Positions 34,650-45,541 of a DNA stretch of 64,000 nucleotides are shown here, piece after piece. A program made the position numbers and the translations under genes. The stretch is from Macrocystis pyrifera (lineage: Eukaryota > Sar > Phaeophyceae > Laminariales > Laminariaceae), in NCBI GenBank assembly GCA_031763025.1, contig JASSKH010000002.1, forward strand, positions 13,881,468-13,945,467, in the 5' to 3' direction. Position 1 is the first letter of the stretch, and each line of letters starts with the position of its first letter. The notes beneath the pieces are model-generated. The model saw nothing but the letters and a program-made list of their open reading frames with translations, did not search any database and was not told the origin of the DNA.

Positions 34650-35510
34650 CAGCAGCAGCAGCAGCAGGCAAACCATGCGCGTGAGGTGGCACATCCGCAG
34701 TGTACTCTATGGATGGCTTGTATCGGGGCCTGCGATATGCATCACGGAGGATGGATAGGTGGAGTTTGGGGTGCGGGCGCATGTATGTATCCCGACTCCC
34801 GTCCACATCCACCACGACGACGACCAACAACAACCGCCACCTGCCGTTGCCCAGCAGCATAGTCACAGGCCAAACCAGGGCGTGGGGTGCACACCCGCAG
34901 TGTATTCTCGGCTACTGTACCTGTAGTTGCAAGTGTTGGAGCCTACGACGCTTCATCGAGGATAGATAGGCAGAGCTTGGTGTGCGGGGGCATGTGTGTG
35001 TAACCCGACTCCCGAACACGCCCACCGATCAACAACCAACTAACTGCCACCAGGCAAAACTGCGTGAGGTGACACATCCAGGGTATACTCTTGGCTACTG
35101 TTGTACCTGTAGTAGTTGCAAGTGTCGGAGCCTACGATGCATCATCGAGGATAAATAGGAAGAGCTTGGGGTGCGGGCGTATGTATGTATCTATGTACCC
35201 ATGTATGTATCCTGACTCCCGACCACGCCCACCACAACGATCAACGACCAACTGCCACCAGACAAAACTACTCATCCTCCAGCAGCAGCAGGCGCCCAAC
35301 AGCACACCAGCAGCAGGCAAATTCATGCGCGCACGCTGGCATATGCGGGGTGTAGTTTATGACTATTCGCATGTATTGGAGCCTACGATGCAGCACCGAG
35401 GACGGATAGTAGGCAGAGCTGGGGGCACGGGCGCATGCACAGCATGAATGACATCCCGACTCCAAACCACACCGACCACAACGATCAACAACCGCCACCA
35501 GAAAAAAACT
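34650..35510. repeat. Degraded tandem repeat, about four copies of 190-280 bp
   Basis: Each copy has CGCAGTGTA(C/T)TCT, GTTGGAGCCTACGATGC, GAGGATAGATAGG, AGAGCTTGGGGTGCGGGCG, ATGTATGTATCCCGACTCCC and CACAACGATCAACAACC, with intervening CAGCAGCAGCAGGC runs. Reading frames through it are low-complexity. Confidence 0.7.
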
Positions 35511-36713
35511 GCTGTACCCGTCTGCTGTTGTTCTGAGCAGCAGTGCAATTCTCACAGCCAATCGAGAGGACAGCAGTACACATGTGCCTGCTGTCGCCAC
35601 CGTTTGCCTGCGCCACCACCACGCACCGCCGTCTCTGCTGTTGTTCGAGCTGCGCGGTTGGTATTTTGGATCTACAAGCTCGTCATAATTTCATTCACGT
35701 ATATAGTGGACCCAAAAGCTGCGTCACAGTAGTAGCAGGGTGCCCCCTGCAACCACTTGAGAGCGCAGCAGTAGTAGTAGCAGTATAGTTCCTGCGGTCG
35801 TCCTTTGCCTCCACACCATGCACACCGCCTATATCTTGCTGTGCAAACGTTGCTCGACCGGCATTGAGGCGGACGAAAATCGACTGAAACGCCTCAAAAT
35901 CGTTGGACGACAGACAACCTGCCCGTCTAACACCCTACACAGCTAGCCGAAGCAAGACTGCAGTGATACTGACTTCTCGATACCTGCAACCTAAGGTACT
36001 CACTTCTTATAGTGCCAAAACTAAATTTTATTCGAGTACCAAAACCACAAGAAAAAAGCGGAAATTCTATGGTACGAATACGTGCTTCCTACGTACTTTT
36101 CTTGATACTTACATTATAATTAGAACGATAACGGCCCACGTCAACAACGGTGCTGCCGCTTAGCGGCCGGGGTCTCGATCGGACCTCTCTGTATCACCCG
36201 TCGACCTGATGATCAACTCCACCTCAACAGCGGATGGCCAGGTGATGTCGTGGAACGGCATGCTCGTATCATGTACACTCGGACGGCTCTCGGATTCAAC
36301 TGGCAACTACACTACCGATTGCCATGTCGAGGACCATGGCCATATCGAGATAACCGCATCCCAATGTGTGTTGAAACGTTTTGATTTTTTGTGTGATATT
36401 GCTTCTCGATTCGGACTGCCTGCCTTCTTGATTCCGTCCTTTTGCTAGAACGCATTTTGCAGAAATGTTGCACGGCGCGTCCAGCCTCTCGAGTTCTGTG
36501 CAGCTACGTTTATGGTAACTGTTCGGTCGACAGAGTGTTGTTCACGGGGTGCATGTACGTAACGATCATTGGCGAAAGGTCAACTTGTATGCCTTTTGTC
36601 ATCTTGGATTTCGCTGCGGCGTTTTATTTGGTATGGCAGTGTTCGCGACACGTCGAGGTCATCGCAATCTGCGCGATGCGACTGTGAAGTTATGTTTTGT
36701 TTTTTTGCTTCGA
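35511..36713. other. Mostly unrecognised; one exon-like stretch
   Basis: 35880-35990 repeats part of the block at 32640-32740. At about 36185-36390 the plus strand is open with mixed composition (reading LMINSTSTADGQVMSWNGML, then TGNYTTDCHVEDHGHIEITA). It is preceded by a CCGCTTAG acceptor-like site and followed by a GTGTGT donor-like site. I do not recognise the family, and it could be a single host exon or chance. Confidence 0.25.
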
Positions 36714-37400
36714 AATAGCGGCAACTGCAGCATCTTCAAACAAGTAATAATATTCTACGTGGCAAATATCGACGTCGCGAGAGAATTTTCATACCTCCGT
36801 CCAACATTTTTTTATTATATGGTAACACCTAGGGAACAGCAGGGCAACCCTTGCCCTGCCCTACAATAATTATTTGCATGAAGAAAAAGGCCGACTGCGA
36901 CAGAAGAGTTAAACGGCCCACGACAACAAAGGACGACAGACAATCTACCCTGCCGACGACGCCACTTGTTAAATTTAAAGGTCGGAACACTTTGTATCCC
37001 TGGACAGGTCTGCCTATGAAGCCGGTACTCGTTGGTACTCACGTGTGTTATATGCTTAGAGACAGAAGAAGGGGCTCACTTCCGAGGGATATGGACAACT
37101 TTTGTCAATTAAAAGGTTTTGAGGCGTTTCAGTCGATTTTTGTCCGCCTCAATGCCGGTCGAGCAACTTTTGCACAGCAAGATATAGGCAGCGTGTGTGG
37201 TGTGGAGGCAAAAGACGACCGCAGGAACTATACTGCTACTACTACTGCTGTGCTCTCAAACGGTTGCAGGGGACGCCCTGCTGCTGTGCCGCAGCTTTTG
37301 GGTCCACTATATAAGTCAATGAAATTGTGACGAGGTTGTCGATCGAAAATACCAACCGCACAGCTCAAACAACAGCAGAGACGGCGTCCAGGCAAGCGGT
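36714..37400. repeat. Third partial copy of the dispersed repeat at 32-33 kb; no gene
   Basis: 36714-36860 matches 32877-33021 (AGCGGCAAC, GCAGCATCTTCAA, GCGAGAGAATTT, CCTCCGTCC, AACACCTAGG, GCAGGGCAACCCTTGCC). 36880-36945 matches 32612-32680. The remainder is unrecognised. Confidence 0.55.
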
Positions 37401-38106
37401 GGCGACAGCAGGCGCAATAACATTATGTTGTACTCAGGAGGAGTGTTACACGTAACACCCTAAGATAACGTTACCATGTTCGCCAGCACTACTAACACAT
37501 ATCATTGTGTTACAGGTAACACACTAACGTAACATAACGCAATAGCCAGCACTACTAACATTACGTTATTTAGACCCCCCATCTGATTGCATTAGGGTCG
37601 GATAACGTAACACTTAACGTACGTTATATACGTTACATTCTTAGCCGGCCCATACGTAGCATTATGTTAGGATGTAAGCCCGAATGCGAAAGTCTCTGTA
37701 ATATTATGTTACGGTGTTACCGTCAGTAAAGATCTGATGGTAACATTCCGTTACCGTGTTACCATAAAAACCAATCCGGGTCTAACTTTATGTTACTGAG
37801 GTACCGTTGGGGCCGAAGTCGTTCTAACGTAATGTTACTACGTTGCCCTTTGGATCTTCCCGATATCTAACATGTGTTACCTGTGTTAGTGGCAAAGCGG
37901 GCGTGTGGGTGTAACATAGCGTAGCCGTGTTGTCCAATTTCGCGACATCCCAGTAGGGGACACCTACAAAAATATCTCCAGAGGGGAGGATAGCATGGCA
38001 TCCCCGGTAAAACACCTCAATATTGTAAAAACCCCAAATCAGGGGATATTTAGGAGGGATCCCCGCAAAAGAAACGCGCCATTTATTTGCGGAAACCCCG
38101 CCAGTA
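37401..38106. repeat. GTTAC/ACGTTA-rich tract
   Basis: Dense short motifs GTAACA, TAACGTTA and ATGTTAC in both orientations from about 37415 to 37930. The sequence CGTTATCC and similar words continue on the far side of the giant palindrome (41307 onward), so the palindrome appears to have inserted into this tract. No gene is visible. Confidence 0.55.
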
Positions 38107-38129
38107 CGTTATCCGAGAGCAAGTCTAAA

Positions 38130-38767
38130 CAGCAGTGGACAAACCTTGATAGTAGATCTTCCTGAGGTAGCTAATTAGGCACTCTGATTGGCTAGGGGTA
38201 TGTTTCACGCGGCTTATCAACTTTCGAGTATTTCCCAGCCACAGCATCCCGAGTCATCCCGAGTCAACCTAGAGTCTTCCCAAGCTCAGCATCCACGCCG
38301 GCCGAGCCAACCTAGAGTCTTAACAAGCACAGCATCCCAGCACCGACCACTGGCATAGGGTTCGGGTTCGGGTCGGAGGGGCGGCTTCAGGCGTCCCACA
38401 CAAAACCCCCATACAGATCTACGATCAAGGTCTGTCCACCCCTCTAAAATAACGAGGAGTGGACAGACCTTGATAGTAGATCTTTATGGGGTTTTGCGTG
38501 GGACGCCTGAAGCCGACCCTCCGACCCGAACCCTAACCCTATGCCAGTGGTCAGTGCTGGGATGCTGTGCTTGTTAAGACTCTAGGTTGGCTCGGCGGGC
38601 GTGGATGCTCAGCTTGGGAAGACTCTAGTTGACTCGGGATGACTCGGGATGCTGTGGCTGGGAAAGACTCGAAAGTTGATTGAGCCGCGTAAAACATACC
38701 CCTAGCCAATCAGAGGGCCTAATTAGCTACCTCAGGAAGATCTACTATCATGCTTTGTCCATTACTG
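38130..38767. mobile_element. Nested 638-bp foldback element in the left arm
   Basis: A perfect-looking hairpin with arms of about 310 bp (38130-38444 and 38454-38767) around a 9-base centre. Termini are CAG...CTG. It sits exactly where the opposite palindrome arm is uninterrupted (CAAGTCTAAAATAGC), and comparison shows an AAA target duplication. The motif GGACAGACCTTGATAGTAG occurs at both the outer ends and the centre in inverted orientation, so each arm looks like a ~305-bp MITE with its own inverted ends and the element like two such MITEs head to head. Each arm carries telomere-like AGGGTTCGGGTTCGGGT or AACCCTAACCCT sequence. Confidence 0.8.
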
Positions 38768-40469
38768 AAAATAGCACGGGGCAGTTGACGCCAACTATCT
38801 TCCAATCAAATGGCTGAAATAACGCGAACGACGGGAGCCATCTTCCAATAAAATCGCTGTATTAACGGAAACCACGGGAACCACGTGAAATCACGCCGCA
38901 CACAAACTAGACGAAGAAAGACACAGCTCGCAGCTCGCACACACCCGCAGTCACGCGACGATTGACCTTCGATCTCGACATATAATTCACCCACGGTCAA
39001 CGAGCTTGGTACCGGGCAAGGCCAATGAGTGTAAACTATTGCCTGGGAGGTATAATTGGAATCCGTGGTCCAGGGGGCGAGAGGTTGGCCGCGGCGTCCT
39101 TTGCTCTTCGTCAAAAATTTGAAAAAGTTCTGTTTCGTGCTAACGGAGAGGAATCGAGAGCGTTTTTGTCGTCTGTTTTCTACACACCAGCTGGCAAATA
39201 AATATGTTTATAGAAGAGGCCACTTATCACCGGCCGAGGTGTGAGAACTATGATACTAGTGTGGGTCGGAGCCCCTAACCAGCGCGCTTCATCCAGAGTT
39301 CGTGACGTAATCGTTGGGTTTGTCGATCGGTGTCTAATCTGAAAAATGGTTTATTTTTAGCCATCGGAGAGGAGTGGAGATTTTTGTCGTCCGTCTTCTA
39401 CATACCAGTGCCAAAATGTTTTTTTTATCAGACTCCTGGTCAGCCCACGCCACATATCACCGACCGAGGTGTGAGCACTGTGACACTAGGCTGGGTCGGA
39501 GACCTTAACCAGCGTATATCGTTCAGATTTCATGACGGTGTCGTTGGTTTTGTCGATCGATGTCTGCCGAGGATTCTCATAAAAGTTGGCTCTAGTCAAT
39601 GGGAATGGGTATACATTGCTCCAGTACTTGCCAGAACAGGGGTTATATATACATTACGCGGCGCGCAATTAAAGTCCTCGAAAGCTGTCCCGTGACGTAT
39701 AAAGCTCCAGGTACCTGCCGGAACAGGGGTTTTATATACATGCGCGGCGCGCCATTAAAGTCCGCGAAAGCTGTCCCGTGACGTATAAAAATACAGGGGT
39801 TTTATATACATTGCGCGGCGCGCAATTAAAGTCCGCGAAAGCTGCCGCGCAATGTATATAAAACCCCTGTTCTGGCAGGTACTGGAGCAATGTATACCCA
39901 TTCCCATTGACTAGAGCCAACCTTTATGAGAATCCTCGGCAGACATCGATCGACAAAACCAACGACACCGTCATGAAATCTGAACGATATACGCTGGTTA
40001 AGGTCTCCGACCCAGCCTAGTGTCACAGTGCTCACACCTCGGTCGGTGATATGTGGCGTGGGCTGACCAGGAGTCTGATAAAAAAAACATTTTGGCACTG
40101 GTATGTAGAAGACATACGACAAAAAATCTCCACTCCTCTCCGATGGCAAAAAATAGACCATTTTTCAGATTTGACATCGATCGACAAATCCAACGATTAC
40201 GTCACGAACTCTGAATGAAGCGCGCTGGTTAGAGGCTCCGACCCACACTAGTATCACAGTTCTCACACATCGGTCGGTGATAAGTGGCGTAGGTGGGCCA
40301 GGCCTCTTCTAAAAACATACTTATTTGCCAACTGGTGTGTAGAAAACAGACGACAAAAACACTCTCGATTCCTCTCCGTTAGCACGAAACAGAACTTTTT
40401 CAAATTTTTGACGAAGAGCAAAGGACGCCGCGGCCAACCTCTCGCCCCCTGGACCACGGATTCCAATTA

Positions 40470-41035
40470 TACCTCCCCGCCCCATATTATATTATATATA
40501 TTATATATGGGTTGGGTTGGCGTCGGTTGGCAACGACACTGTAAAACATGCCACTCACTACGTGAGCTAGACATCCAGGGTACCTTTTTTTTTTTTTTGG
40601 CGGTCGCCCACAGCTGGTTGTCGAGTGAGATCATTTGTGCGAAGTAAAGAACCTTTACTCTGCACAAGAGAATTGATCGTATCACGTAGTGTTCAAGGTA
40701 AGGCACCCAAGAGGCAGTTACATAGTACTCCCATTGCTGTCTCTGGAAGTGGCCACACCGGAAATTAAACTAACTCATTGAAGCTGTCATCCATATGCAA
40801 GAAAGTCCGCCTCACAAGCGGTTCTTAGTAGGATGCAGCTCACCCTTCATGCGACTCGCCGGACACCTCACGGCGCTTCGCGCTTGGTGCAAGCAATGTC
40901 TGCCTGGTCGGTGAAAACCCGACATGCTCCGTCCCGGCATTGTAGGGATGCGAGGGTCTATGGTCATACGACTACGGCCATGCATGAGATCGAGTACATC
41001 TCTCTTATCGAGTACACACCCCCAGTCCATAATTT
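40470..41035. other. Extra ~550 bp in the right arm of the palindrome
   Basis: Absent from the left arm. It begins after ATTATACCTCCC and contains an AT-rich run (40484-40508), a T-run at 40584-40599, sequence of unknown origin and, at 40833-41027, the captured retroelement piece. Confidence 0.65.
40833..41027 (+). mobile_element. Captured 195-bp fragment of an element-A-like retrotransposon
   Basis: Matches 9067-9262 of element A (the linker upstream of NADAR) at about 97% by eye, from GGATGCAGCTCACCC to TATCGAGTACAC. It has no LTR and no other part of the element. It lies within the right arm of the foldback element. Confidence 0.85.
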
Positions 41036-41379
41036 ACACTCATTGGCCTTGCCCGGTACCAAGCTCGTTGACCGTGGGTGAATTATATGTCGAGACCGAA
41101 GGTCAATCGTCGCGTGACTGCGGGTGTGCGAGCTGCGAGCTGTGTCTTTCTTCGTCTAGTCTGTGTGCGGCGTGATTTCACGTGGTTCCCGTGGTTTCCG
41201 TTAATACAGCGATTTTATTGGAAGATGGCTCCCGTCGTTCGCGTTATTTCAGCCATTTGATTGGAAGATAGTTGGCGTCAACTGCCCCGTGCTATTTTAG
41301 ACTTGCCGTTATCCATTTTTTATAACACATTACGTTATCCATCTATAACGTAATCTGTACACTCGCACGTACTTTCGGA

Positions 41380-41446
41380 CTGCAGTCCCGTTTTGGGGAC
41401 AAGCCACTCAAATTCTGAGTAGTTTGTCCCCAAACCGGGACTGCAG
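41380..41446. repeat. Near-perfect 23-bp inverted repeat (hairpin)
   Basis: Arms 41380-41402 and 41424-41446 (CTGCAGTCCCG...GGGGACAA and complement, one mismatch) surround a loop that contains a second 5-bp stem (ACTCA/TGAGT). It is very similar to a small foldback or to a terminator-like structure. No gene adjoins it. Confidence 0.7.
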
Positions 41447-42076
41447 TTGTGAAAGGGTTAACACGGCAGTAACATACTGTTGACTTTAGATTGGGGGTGT
41501 ACGTTATCTACTAGCTTGTGTCACTACATACATTGCATACGAATTAACAGCATTAACATAATGCTATTAATAGTGTTTTATCGATCATTCGTATACGTTA
41601 TCCGTTTGGCGTATGTTTTGTTATGGTAGCAAGACTTCCGTACATTAAACCCTCACATAAGGCCCCACTCTAATGGCCTTACCTGATCGCCCATAAGTTT
41701 CTGGTCGCAAATATACTGATCGTTTGTGTGGATACCATGTCCCCGGAACCAACACGCCTACCCAAATAGTCGAAATCCCCGCATCCTTCGAGAAAGCTCT
41801 TCCAGAAGCTTTGCTCGGGGAACTCGGGAGATTGTCATGTCTGGATCTCGCCACGGAGTCTTCTCCTTCACGTTCCGCTGACGGATCCTCAGCGGCGGCT
41901 CTTCTGCCTAGCGGATTCTCCGCAGCGGGACATAGCAAGGCCCGGCTGAACTGTCCTTTGACCCGAGTGCCGCGAGAGCAACGATGATTGCTCGCCCCTC
42001 GGCTCTCACTCCTCATACCTCCCTGTCTAATCTTGTCATCGGGCTGCTGTCTCAGCCCGGGCTGTCCTACACTCTA
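41447..42076. other. No gene recognised; upstream of element B
   Basis: 41450-41640 continues the ACGTTAT-rich character. 41700-42000 has ordinary composition with open frames on both strands but no recognised family. I found no 5' LTR for element B here by comparison with 47390-47740. Confidence 0.4.
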
Positions 42077-42147
42077 ACCGTCGTAGTTCAACAGTAAGAA
42101 CACTCTGCTAACGCAGAGAGACGTGGGATCACGCCCCACCGGCGGTA
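42077..42147 (+). tRNA. tRNA-like sequence (possible pseudogene or SINE-type remnant)
   Basis: A cloverleaf is visible. The 7-bp acceptor is ACCGTCG/CGGCGGT (one G-U), the linker TA, the D arm GTTC/GAAC with an 8-base loop, the anticodon arm CTCTG/CAGAG but with a 6-base loop, a short variable region, and the T arm GTGGG/CCCAC with the 7-base loop ATCACGC. The TAGTTCAACAG string fits the internal A box (TRGYNNARNNG), and the B box fit is partial. The short anticodon loop and missing D-loop GG argue against a working tRNA, and no amino acid is assigned. It lies 90 bp upstream of the gag start of element B. Confidence 0.35.
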
Positions 42148-42237
42148 TCGACTACGAATCTTATTGGCGTCTGACGGCAGTTGATTACCAACAGCAAAAG
42201 TCGATTCGAGTCGGAGAGTTGAAATACAGCAGGAAGT

Positions 42238-42800
42238 ATGTCACACAGGGAAGCACAACATTCTTCTGGCACAGAAGAAAGCAAGGAGGACAGCCTGGAA
42301 CCCTCCGACGCCTCTGGCCCTGAGGTCTCCATAACCACGATACGGACTCGCCTCACCCGCATCGTCAACCGCGAGCTGGAGAGGATGGAAAATGGAGAAA
42401 TCGAGGTCTTAAGCGAGCAGCACAACGGCATGCTCCAACAATTGTTACAGTCTCCCCGGAACCAACGCCAGCAACGTCAGCATGGCCGCCAGCAAGGAGG
42501 CCGCAACGGGCGGAAGCAGCACCCGACGACCCACCAGCGGGAGCCTCGCCCGCACTGCACCTACGATAGGTGTGAGAAACCGGTGGGCCACTGGGAGTCA
42601 ACGTGCCTTCAAAAGGCACGCGACATCAGTGGACGTCACCAACGATCGTCAGGATTGTCCAAGCGTGACCGTTCCCCTTCTCCTCGCGTCAACCTTCGCC
42701 ACCGCAGCCGCCGCAACGACCGTGACCGTGACGACGACGACGACGACGATGATGACCGCAGGAGCCAGGCGAGCAACGCAACGAGGGACGGCAACTGACG
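42238..42800 (+). CDS. Gag-like protein of element B
   Basis: About 186 residues. An acidic N-terminal third is followed by an Arg/Gln-rich stretch, a zinc-knuckle variant CTYDRCEKPVGHWESTC (C-x4-C-x5-H-x4-C) at about residues 100-118, and an Arg/Asp-rich tail. It is short for a Ty3 Gag, and I cannot pick out a capsid domain with confidence. The position directly upstream of protease and RT supports Gag, which packages the element RNA. Confidence 0.6.
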
Positions 42801-43199
42801 TGGCCCAGCTGCTGTAGCGCTTGCAGCAGTAGGGACACACCTTGCTACTGATACGTTAGGCAAGGTTAGCGCGAAGAGGAAACTCTCCGCTGTAGCTGTA
42901 GGTACTAAGTCTGTCGTACCGAATGTCTTTGTCAATGATGGGAGTAACCAGCGAATTGATCGTGGTTTGTTGTCTGTCAAGAGTGTCCTCGTCTCAGGTC
43001 GGAGTAGTGGCGTGTCCAGCTCGCATCGTCCGCGCAAGCGGGTGACGTTGGCTGATGACACCCGTGTGTCTACGTGTGTGTCCGAATGTAACCGTAGTGC
43101 ACGGCGGTCACGCCACTCTAGTCATGTCCTGGGTGTCCCGGGTAATATTTACCCAGAGAAAAACAATAAGACAACTGTGTGGCATAGCTCGATGCTAGC

Positions 43200-43530
43200 G
43201 CACAGATCCAATCCTCTTTCTTTGTCTTTCTCGTCTCGCAGAGTGCAGATTTCTGGCTCTGTAGACAACTATCCAGTGCCCGCAATCACTGTTGATACTG
43301 CTACTGATATTTCCGTTGTCTCTCAAGTTTGGTTGATGTCCCACCCAACCTTGCGTTCTGTCACTATTCAACCTGTCCCACCAACCGCCGTTGCCTTGCG
43401 AGCAGCGAATGGTTCGCCGTTGGATATTTTAGGGTTCGTAATTTTTTCACTTACCCTCAGTACGATCACGCACGAAGTTGGAAGCGTTGGTCGTACCTTC
43501 TCTTGGTCCCGATTCAATACTCCTTAACAA
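43200..43530 (+). pseudogene. Retropepsin-like region of element B
   Basis: Contains a VDTATDISVV stretch, a variant of the Asp-Thr-Gly/Ala active-site motif, followed by a hydrophobic segment with LDILGFVIFSL about 45 residues on. Its position between Gag and RT is as expected for a retropepsin, but sequence support is moderate. Confidence 0.5.
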
Positions 43531-43579
43531 CAATGTCATGTCTAATTTTAGAGTCGTCCTTGATTGGGAAAACTAAACT

Positions 43580-44790
43580 ATGTCATTTGCATCTGCTGGT
43601 AAATCTTTCCCAGCAGTTCATCGTACTAGCAACCCTCCCTATCGCCCCGCTAACCCCTCCACTGCCTCTTCCCCCGACCCAAATATGTCCGTCGCTGCTG
43701 TCCACCATGATGCAGTAGGAGTATATATAATCTTGCGCGAACGTGTCGATCTTAAACCTCGACACGAGGCTCTTGTCGTAGCTTTTACTGATTGTCCCCC
43801 TGTCCAGGATTCTACTGTTGTCGTAGAACCTCGAATAATGTCTGAGCTTGAGTTCTTAGAATCAGGTAGTTCGTCGGTGTTCGAGAAAATCATTGTCGCT
43901 CGCACCCTCGCTACTTGGTATGCTGCTGACGGCTCAGTAGCAGTGCAACTTGCAAACCCGTCCTCTGATGGTGTTGCACTTCCGATTGGTTTATGTCTTG
44001 GTCAGTTATTCACTGTGTCAGTAGTGACGCCTGATCAACTACATGTGAACGCTGTTGAGAAAACTCCTAAATCAGTCAATGAACTCGTTCAAGCCAAATC
44101 AGAGCTTGAAGGTCCCTTGTCCAAAGCATTCACCGATACTAAGCTTTTACCTGACCAAAACGCCGCTGTCATTGATTTGTGCGCCCGGTACCGTCCTGTC
44201 TTTGCCTTGTCTATGTCAGAGCGTGGTCGTTGCACCAATGCCGAGGCAACGTTTCCCTTGCCCGCTGACACCCGTCCTGTAGACCGTGCTCCGTACCATG
44301 CCAACCCTCGTGCTACAGCTGCCATTGATAAATGTGTCCATGACATGCTAGAATGGGACATAATTGAAGAGCGTCCTAGCCCGTGGGGTAGCCCGTGTAC
44401 TGTTGTCGCAAAGAAGAACGGTAGCCCTCGTTTCTGTGTTGATTATCGTCATACCCTCAACCGTCATATCGTCCGCAAGAGTTGGCCCCTTCCGAACCTG
44501 GATTCCTGTCTGGATGCAGTAGGAGGCGTCAAGTTCATCTCTACTGCCGATGTCCTCAGCGTGTTCTGGCAACTGCCCGTTGCAGAAGAGCACATCGACC
44601 GGACAGCATTCGTCACTCCTACTGGCAAGTTCTGTTTCAAACGTAAGCCTTTTGGAGTTTGTAATGCTCCGTGGTTGTTTCAACACATGATGTCTGTCAC
44701 TTTTAGCCACCTTGGTCCAGAATCAGGTATTCTTACGTATATATTGATGATATTAGTTGTCTTAATTCTACGTTCGAAGCTCACCTGAAA
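43580..44790 (+). CDS. Reverse transcriptase region of element B
   Basis: From about 44230 the RT domain is clear: PYHANPRATAAIDKCVHDML and WGSPCTVVAKKNG, then RFCVDYRHTLNR, WPLPNLDSCLDAVGG, FISTADVLSVFWQLPV, FVTPTGKFCFKRKPFGVCNA and the YIDDI catalytic box encoded at about 44740. Upstream about 200 residues link to the protease. These are the Ty3/gypsy RT motifs in order; the enzyme copies the element RNA to DNA. Confidence 0.85.
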
Positions 44791-44802
44791 TCCCTTGAGC
44801 AA

Positions 44803-45530
44803 ATGTTCTCAGCGTTGCAGGCAGCAGGCCTAACTTTGAAACCGAGTAAACTTCAGTTCGGTCAGAAAGAAATCGAGTACCTTGGCCACGTTATTTCGGA
44901 AAAAGGCATCTCAATCAGTGCCGACCGTATCAAAGCCATTCTCGCCCTGCCTGAGCCTGAGTATATCAAAGATAATCGCGGATTTTTAGGTACACTCAAA
45001 TATGTCCGCCGTTTCATAGACGGTTACGCTGAAATCACAGCGCCGCTGGTTGAACTCACTCGTAAGGATTTTGTCAAAAAGGCCGCTTTCAAGAAGGCGT
45101 TTGGGCCCGCGCAACGTGAAGCTTTTGCTCGCGCTAAACGCGCCCTAACCTCTGCACCGGTTCTTAAATACCCGGACTTTACTCGAGAGTTCGTTATCCA
45201 TACCGATGCCTCAGAAGCAGGAGTAGGAGCATTTCTCGCTCAACCCTCACTCGACGGTAGCTCCGATTCTGATCTTGACATCATCGCGTATTACAGTCAC
45301 CGCTTTTCAAAAAGCCAACGTCATTATAGTGCGACCATAAAAGAGTGTTGTGCTGTGGTCTGGGCTGTCACCCACTGGCGTCCTTACCTATGGGGTAAGC
45401 ATTTCACTTGCTGTACCGACCACCAAGCACTTACGTACCTCTACAAAATGCAGGATACCTCTAACATGTTGACCCGATGGGCAATAGCACTTCCGAATTA
45501 TTTTTTTCACTGTCAAGCATGTCGCAGGCA
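44803..45530 (+). CDS. RT thumb/connection and RNase H of element B
   Basis: RT thumb motifs (LTLKPSKLQFGQKEIEYLGH, then VRRFIDGYAEITAPL) are followed by RNase H: FVIHTDASEAGVGAFLAQ (first catalytic Asp), YSATIKECCAVVWAVTHW (Glu) and FTCCTDHQALTYLY (Asp). RNase H removes the RNA strand from the hybrid during cDNA synthesis. The segment is a close match in length to Ty3/gypsy elements. Confidence 0.85.
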
Positions 45531-45541
45531 AGTTAAATGTT

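Larger units (their letters stand above)
38119..41306. mobile_element. Giant foldback element (palindrome, arms about 1.3-1.5 kb)
   Basis: The left arm, 38119 to about 39650, is the reverse complement of the right arm, about 39847-41306, over most of its length. Termini read GCAAGTCTAAAATAGC on the left (split by the nested insert) and its complement on the right. An 8-bp direct repeat CGTTATCC flanks it (38107-38114 and 41307-41314), with four extra bases on the left. Each arm has two related ~230-bp subunits (GTGTGGGTCGGAG, CAGCG..., GTTGGTTTTGTCGATCG), and the centre has about three copies of a ~65-80-bp unit (GGGGTTTTATATACAT...GCGGCGCGC). No transposase is present. The 8-bp duplication would fit a hAT-type mover, which is inference. 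Confidence 0.8.

Noticed and set aside
42077-42147. Working tRNA gene
   Set aside because: 6-base anticodon loop, missing D-loop GG and only a partial B box; kept only as tRNA-like.
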